This document shows positions 60,576 to 64,000 of a stretch of DNA of 64,000 nucleotides, piece after piece (the stretch's first letter is position 1; every line of letters begins with the position of its first letter). Location: the NCBI RefSeq assembly GCF_001424425.1, contig NZ_LMPT01000019.1, positions 1,073,206 through 1,137,205 of the forward strand, read 5' to 3'. The notes beneath the pieces are model-generated. The model was not told where the DNA came from and ran no database searches. It saw only the letters and a list, made by a program, of their open reading frames with translations. Both the position numbers and the translations under genes were made by a program. The stretch comes from Acidovorax sp. Leaf191 (GTDB lineage: Bacteria; Pseudomonadota; Gammaproteobacteria; Burkholderiales; Burkholderiaceae_C).

Positions 60576-61856
60576 ATGAAAGCCCTGCGCATCCATGCCG
60601 GCCCCCGCGCCCGCGAACACCTTGAACAACACGGCCTGCAGCCCTCCGATGTGGGCGTGATCCCCGGCGCAGCGGGTGGCCCCAAGGGGCTCATCCTGGG
60701 GCCGCTCGACCGGTTCATCTTCGGCCAGTGGCTGCCGCAATCCACCCAGCCGGTGCACCTGGTCGGCGCCTCCATCGGCGCGTGGCGCATGGCCACGGCC
60801 TGCCTGCAGGATTCGGTGGCGGCCTTCGAGCGGCTGGAGCACGACTACATCCACCAGAACTACGACCTGCCGCCCGGCAAGAAGCGGCCCACGGCAGCGC
60901 ATGTGAGCGAGCGGTTCGGCCAGAACCTTGATGCGTTCTACGGCGGCCGCGTGAAAGAGGTGCTCAACCACCCGCGCTACAGGCTGCACATCGTCACCTC
61001 GCGCGGGCGCCACATGCTGCGGCGTGAGCACGGCCTGGCCACGCCGCTGGGCTACCTGGGCGCTTTCCTGACCAACACCGTGCACCGCAAGGCCCTGGGC
61101 GCCTGGCTGGAGCGGGTGGTGTTTTCATCGCCCGATGCCGTGGGCACGGGGGCCGACGCTGCCACCCTGGCATGCGCTGCGCTGCCCTTTGCCACGTCGG
61201 ACTACCGCACGCGGCAGGTGCTGCTGAACGCCGGCAACTTCATGCAGGCGCTGCAGGCGAGCTGCTCCATCCCGTTCGTGCTGCAGGCGGTGCACAACAT
61301 CCCCGGCGCGCCGCGGGGGGCTTACTGGGATGGCGGCATCACCGACTACCACCTGCACCTGGCGTACGGCAAGCCATCGCAGACTTCTAAACCGACACCG
61401 ACACCCACATCGGCACCGATGCCGGCGCAAGCGCAGTCACGGACACCGGACACGATGTTGGATGGTGCTATTGATTTAATAGCTGGTAGTGCAAGCGGAG
61501 AGAGCGGTGGCAGCCAAAATCAACACAAATACCCTTCGCGCCCATCGCCCGGGCTGGTGCTGTACCCGCATTTCCAGCACAGCGTGGTCCCCGGCTGGCT
61601 GGACAAAGGCCTCAAGTGGCGCCACCGCTCCACGGCCGCCCTGGACAACATGGTGGTGCTGTCACCCAGCCCGGACTGGGTGCGCTCCCTGCCCCATGCC
61701 AAGCTGCCGGACCGCAACGACTTCACCCACTACGGCACGGACAGCGCTGCACGCGCCAAAGCCTGGCTCACGGCCACGCGGGCCAGCCAGCAGCTGGTGG
61801 ACGAGTGGGCCGCCTGGCTGGAGCGGCCGGACATGGGCCTGGTTCAGCGCCTGTGA
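60576..61856 (+). CDS. Patatin-like phospholipase with repeat-bearing insertion
   Basis: A 426-residue patatin-fold protein. GAAGGPKGL (31-39) is the oxyanion loop, GASIG holds nucleophile Ser67, and the acid residue is in WDGG at Asp252. After YGKPSQTSK (around 266-274) a low-complexity, Pro/Thr/Ala-rich insert follows that includes a family A repeat in reverse (61466-61524), encoding AIDLIAGSASGESGGSQNQH, before similarity resumes at GLVLYPHFQHSVVPGWLDK. The insert uses rare TTA and ATA codons. Its stop overlaps the convergent GGDEF-EAL gene by 13 bases. Confidence 0.9.
   Translation: MKALRIHAGPRAREHLEQHGLQPSDVGVIPGAAGGPKGLILGPLDRFIFGQWLPQSTQPVHLVGASIGAWRMATACLQDSVAAFERLEHDYIHQNYDLPPGKKRPTAAHVSERFGQNLDAFYGGRVKEVLNHPRYRLHIVTSRGRHMLRREHGLATPLGYLGAFLTNTVHRKALGAWLERVVFSSPDAVGTGADAATLACAALPFATSDYRTRQVLLNAGNFMQALQASCSIPFVLQAVHNIPGAPRGAYWDGGITDYHLHLAYGKPSQTSKPTPTPTSAPMPAQAQSRTPDTMLDGAIDLIAGSASGESGGSQNQHKYPSRPSPGLVLYPHFQHSVVPGWLDKGLKWRHRSTAALDNMVVLSPSPDWVRSLPHAKLPDRNDFTHYGTDSAARAKAWLTATRASQQLVDEWAAWLERPDMGLVQRL
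61466..61524 (-). repeat. Palindromic ~60-bp element, family A copy inside the patatin gene
   Basis: The complement reads GGCTGCCACCGCTC, TCTCCGCTTGCACTACCAG, CTATTAAATCAATAGC, matching the other copies though with drift in the left part. The gene frame is kept. Confidence 0.75.
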
Positions 61857-64000
61857 TCGGAAGGGGCTGCCGCAGCGCGGCGCGCGGCCTCCTGCACGGC
61901 CTTGGCGGCGTGGCGCGTGGTGTGACCGCGCGCCCAGCTGAGCACCTCGTGCGCCGGCATGGGCCGTGCAATGCCGAAGCCCTGGGCACGCTCGCAGCCC
62001 AGCTCCAGCAGCCGGGCCGCCTGCTCGGCGGTCTCCACACCTTCAGCCACCGCATGGCGCTGGAAGGCTGCTGCCAGCGCGACGATGGCGCACACCAGCG
62101 TGAGGTCGTCCTCGTCGTCGAGGATGCCGCGCACGAACGACTGGTCGATCTTGATCGTCTCGGCCGGCAGGCTTTTCAGGTACGACAGCGATGAGAACCC
62201 GGTGCCGAAGTCGTCCAGCGCAAAGCGCACGCCGAGCGCCTGGCAGCTTTGCATCATGTGGCGCATGTACTGCATGTCTTCCAGCGCGGCGGATTCGAGG
62301 ATCTCCAGCTCCAGCCGGGTGGGCGACACCTCGGGGCAGGTGTGGAGGATGTCTTTCAGGCGCTCGACGAAGTTGGGCCGGTGGAAGTGCCGCGCGGAGA
62401 TGTTCACGCTGACCTCCCAGAGCATGCCGGCATCGGTCCAGTGGCGCATCTGGGTCAGCGCCTGGCGCAGCACCCATTCGCCCAGCTCCACCTCCAGCTC
62501 CGCGTCCTCGATGAGTGGCAGCACATGCTGCGGGCCCAGCAGGCCTTGCTCGGGGTGCTGCCAGCGCAGCAGGGCCTCCAGGCCCAGGATCTCGCCGGTG
62601 CGCAGGTGGACCTTGGGCTGGTAGTGCAGCACCAGTTCACCCGCGTGCAGCGCCCGGGCCACGCGGGTCTGGCGGGTGTGCTGGGTCTGCACGGCATGGT
62701 CGAGCTGCACGTCGAACACGTGCATCTGGTTGCGCCCGAAACTCTTGGCCTGGCACATCGCCTGGTCGGCATGGCGCAGCAGGGTGTCGGGGTTGGCGTC
62801 GTCCTGCGGGAACACCGCCACGCCCACGCTCACGGTGGTGGTGATCACGCGGTCGTCGATGGCGTAGGGCGCTGCCAGCTGCTGCATCAGCACGCGCACG
62901 CGGGATTCGACCGCCGGCACGTCGGCCTGCTCGCCCAGCAGCAGCACGAACTCGTCGCCACCCATGCGCGCCACCGCATCCTGCGGCGTGATGAAGGCGC
63001 CCAGGCGCCGGGCGGTTTCTTTCAGAAGGCGGTCGCCCACGCGGTTGCCGTGGGCGTCGTTCACGGCCTGGAAGTGGTCCAGGTCGAGCATGCACACGGC
63101 CAGCAGCAGGCCCTTTTGCCGGGCCACGAAGATCGCGTGGGTCAGCCGCTCGGCCAGCGCGGCGCGGTTGTACAGGCCCGTGAGCGCGTCGTGCCGCGCG
63201 TGCCAGGAGATCTGGTGGCGCAGGTTGCGGGTTTCGGTCACGTCGCGGAACACCAGCACGCAGCCCACGGCCATGCCGTCGCCCTTGCGGATGGCCGAGG
63301 CGGTGTATTCGATGGCGTAGCGCTCGCCGGAGCGGTGGATCAGCAATTCGTGCGTGGCCTGCTGCAGCGCGCCGGGCACGGTGTCGCGCTCCGCGGCCGC
63401 GTTGGCATTGCGGCTGGCCGGGTCTTCGTACAGGCGGAACACGGTGTCCAGCTGCCGGCCCGTGGCCTGGTCGGCGTTGAAGCCGGTCATGAGCTGCGCG
63501 GCCTCGTTGATGGTCTCGATGCAGCCCGCCAGGTCGGTGGTGATCACGCCGTCGCCGATGGACGCGAGGGTGACCTCGGCACGCTCTTTTTCGGCCCGCA
63601 GGGCCTCTTGCGCGCGCTTGCGCTCGGTCACATCCACCAGCGTGCCGATGGTGCCCGCCAGCTCGCCGCTGGTGGTGGTGAACGGCGCCTCGTAGTAGGC
63701 CATGTCCCGCGGCGGGTGGTGGTTGGCCGGGCGGATGCGGATCTCGTTGTCCTGCGCCATCGCGATCTGGGCCGAGCGCTCGGGCGAGAGCTCCGGCGGG
63801 TAGAAGGTGCTGGGCGGCGCGGGGTGCGCCAGGTCCGCCCGGGGCTGGAAGAGCCGCTGCCAGGCGCGGTTCACATCCAGGTAGGCGCCCTTGGGGTCGC
63901 GCACGAACACCGGCAGGGGCAGGGCGTCGATGAGCTGGCGCGTGAAGTGCAGCTGCTCGCTTTGCAGGTGCTGGGTTTCGCGCAGCGACAGCACCAGCGA
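61844..64000 (-). CDS. PAS-GGDEF-EAL cyclic di-GMP enzyme, 5'-truncated by the window edge
   Basis: At least 718 residues are visible; the frame is still open at base 64000, so the N-terminus is outside. Order: PAS (LIDALPLPVFVRDPKGAYLDVN), second PAS with PAC (ASIGDGVITTDLAGCIETINEAAQLMTG), GGDEF domain (HDALTGLYNRAALAE, RMGGDEFVLLLGE) and EAL domain (LHYQPKVHLRTGEILGLEALLRW, VSVNISARHF, LELEILESA, ALDDFGTGFSSLSYLKSLP, IKIDQSFVRG, AEGVET). Both active-site motifs, GGDEF and EALLRW, look intact. The inhibitory R-x-x-D before GGDEF is absent (TPQD). Confidence 0.94.
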   Translation of the reverse strand, partial: SLVLSLRETQHLQSEQLHFTRQLIDALPLPVFVRDPKGAYLDVNRAWQRLFQPRADLAHPAPPSTFYPPELSPERSAQIAMAQDNEIRIRPANHHPPRDMAYYEAPFTTTSGELAGTIGTLVDVTERKRAQEALRAEKERAEVTLASIGDGVITTDLAGCIETINEAAQLMTGFNADQATGRQLDTVFRLYEDPASRNANAAAERDTVPGALQQATHELLIHRSGERYAIEYTASAIRKGDGMAVGCVLVFRDVTETRNLRHQISWHARHDALTGLYNRAALAERLTHAIFVARQKGLLLAVCMLDLDHFQAVNDAHGNRVGDRLLKETARRLGAFITPQDAVARMGGDEFVLLLGEQADVPAVESRVRVLMQQLAAPYAIDDRVITTTVSVGVAVFPQDDANPDTLLRHADQAMCQAKSFGRNQMHVFDVQLDHAVQTQHTRQTRVARALHAGELVLHYQPKVHLRTGEILGLEALLRWQHPEQGLLGPQHVLPLIEDAELEVELGEWVLRQALTQMRHWTDAGMLWEVSVNISARHFHRPNFVERLKDILHTCPEVSPTRLELEILESAALEDMQYMRHMMQSCQALGVRFALDDFGTGFSSLSYLKSLPAETIKIDQSFVRGILDDEDDLTLVCAIVALAAAFQRHAVAEGVETAEQAARLLELGCERAQGFGIARPMPAHEVLSWARGHTTRHAAKAVQEAARRAAAAPSDHRR

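Overview
The window is high-GC, densely coded DNA from a betaproteobacterium, most likely Acidovorax or a close relative in the Comamonadaceae. I infer this from protein-level familiarity: the HutF/HutG-type histidine pathway, a short infA beside tRNA-Pro, several liv-type ABC systems, the selO-msrB-yciB-bolA-ppiC order and the dispersed repeats. No rRNA gene, phage, transposase or CRISPR array was seen.

Layout. 1-6100: histidine utilisation genes (hutU partial, hutD, hutI, hutF, hutG), with short dispersed repeats in the gaps. 6200-8640: a small orphan ORF, phosphatidylserine decarboxylase and a membrane-anchored zinc peptidase. 8740-13700 (minus): a complete branched-chain-type ABC importer. 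13990-17240: HPP/CBS membrane protein, infA, tRNA-Pro(TGG) with a strong terminator, and a DUF1624 membrane protein. 17240-21970 (minus): ppiC, bolA, yciB, msrB, selO and an AraC-type regulator. 22150-23860: a secreted type-B carboxylesterase. 23900-46000: a large acyl-CoA region with a Crp-type regulator, acyl-CoA ligase, second ABC importer, bifunctional hydratase/dehydrogenase, thiolase, two acyl-CoA dehydrogenases, two SDRs, a PaaI thioesterase, an NADP-dependent reductase, GNAT and GST proteins and an Ogt-type methyltransferase. 46050-50500: an IclR regulator divergent from a TRAP importer that encloses a type II dehydroquinase gene. 50700-54770: a GGDEF protein, a lower-GC islet of three small orphan genes, and a Bcr/CflA efflux pump. 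55050-64000: small conserved proteins, DUF72, Tex, HDOD, a patatin-like protein and a PAS-GGDEF-EAL protein cut by the window end.

How genes work together. The hut genes convert urocanate to glutamate by way of formiminoglutamate and formylglutamate. The second ABC importer lies between an acyl-CoA ligase and beta-oxidation enzymes, so it probably imports a carboxylic acid that is activated and degraded locally. The TRAP/aroQ cluster has a textbook IclR-like operator in its divergent promoter and probably handles a quinate/shikimate-type compound.

The most interesting structure is a roughly 60-bp palindromic element present in six copies. Two copies sit in frame inside selO and a patatin gene, and two more are open in frame immediately before hutI and the ogt-like gene. 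Also notable are a GC-rich repeat found next to ATPase genes of both liv clusters, and a second liv ATPase pair in which the Walker A of one subunit and the signature motif of the other, which form the same ATP site, are both degenerate.
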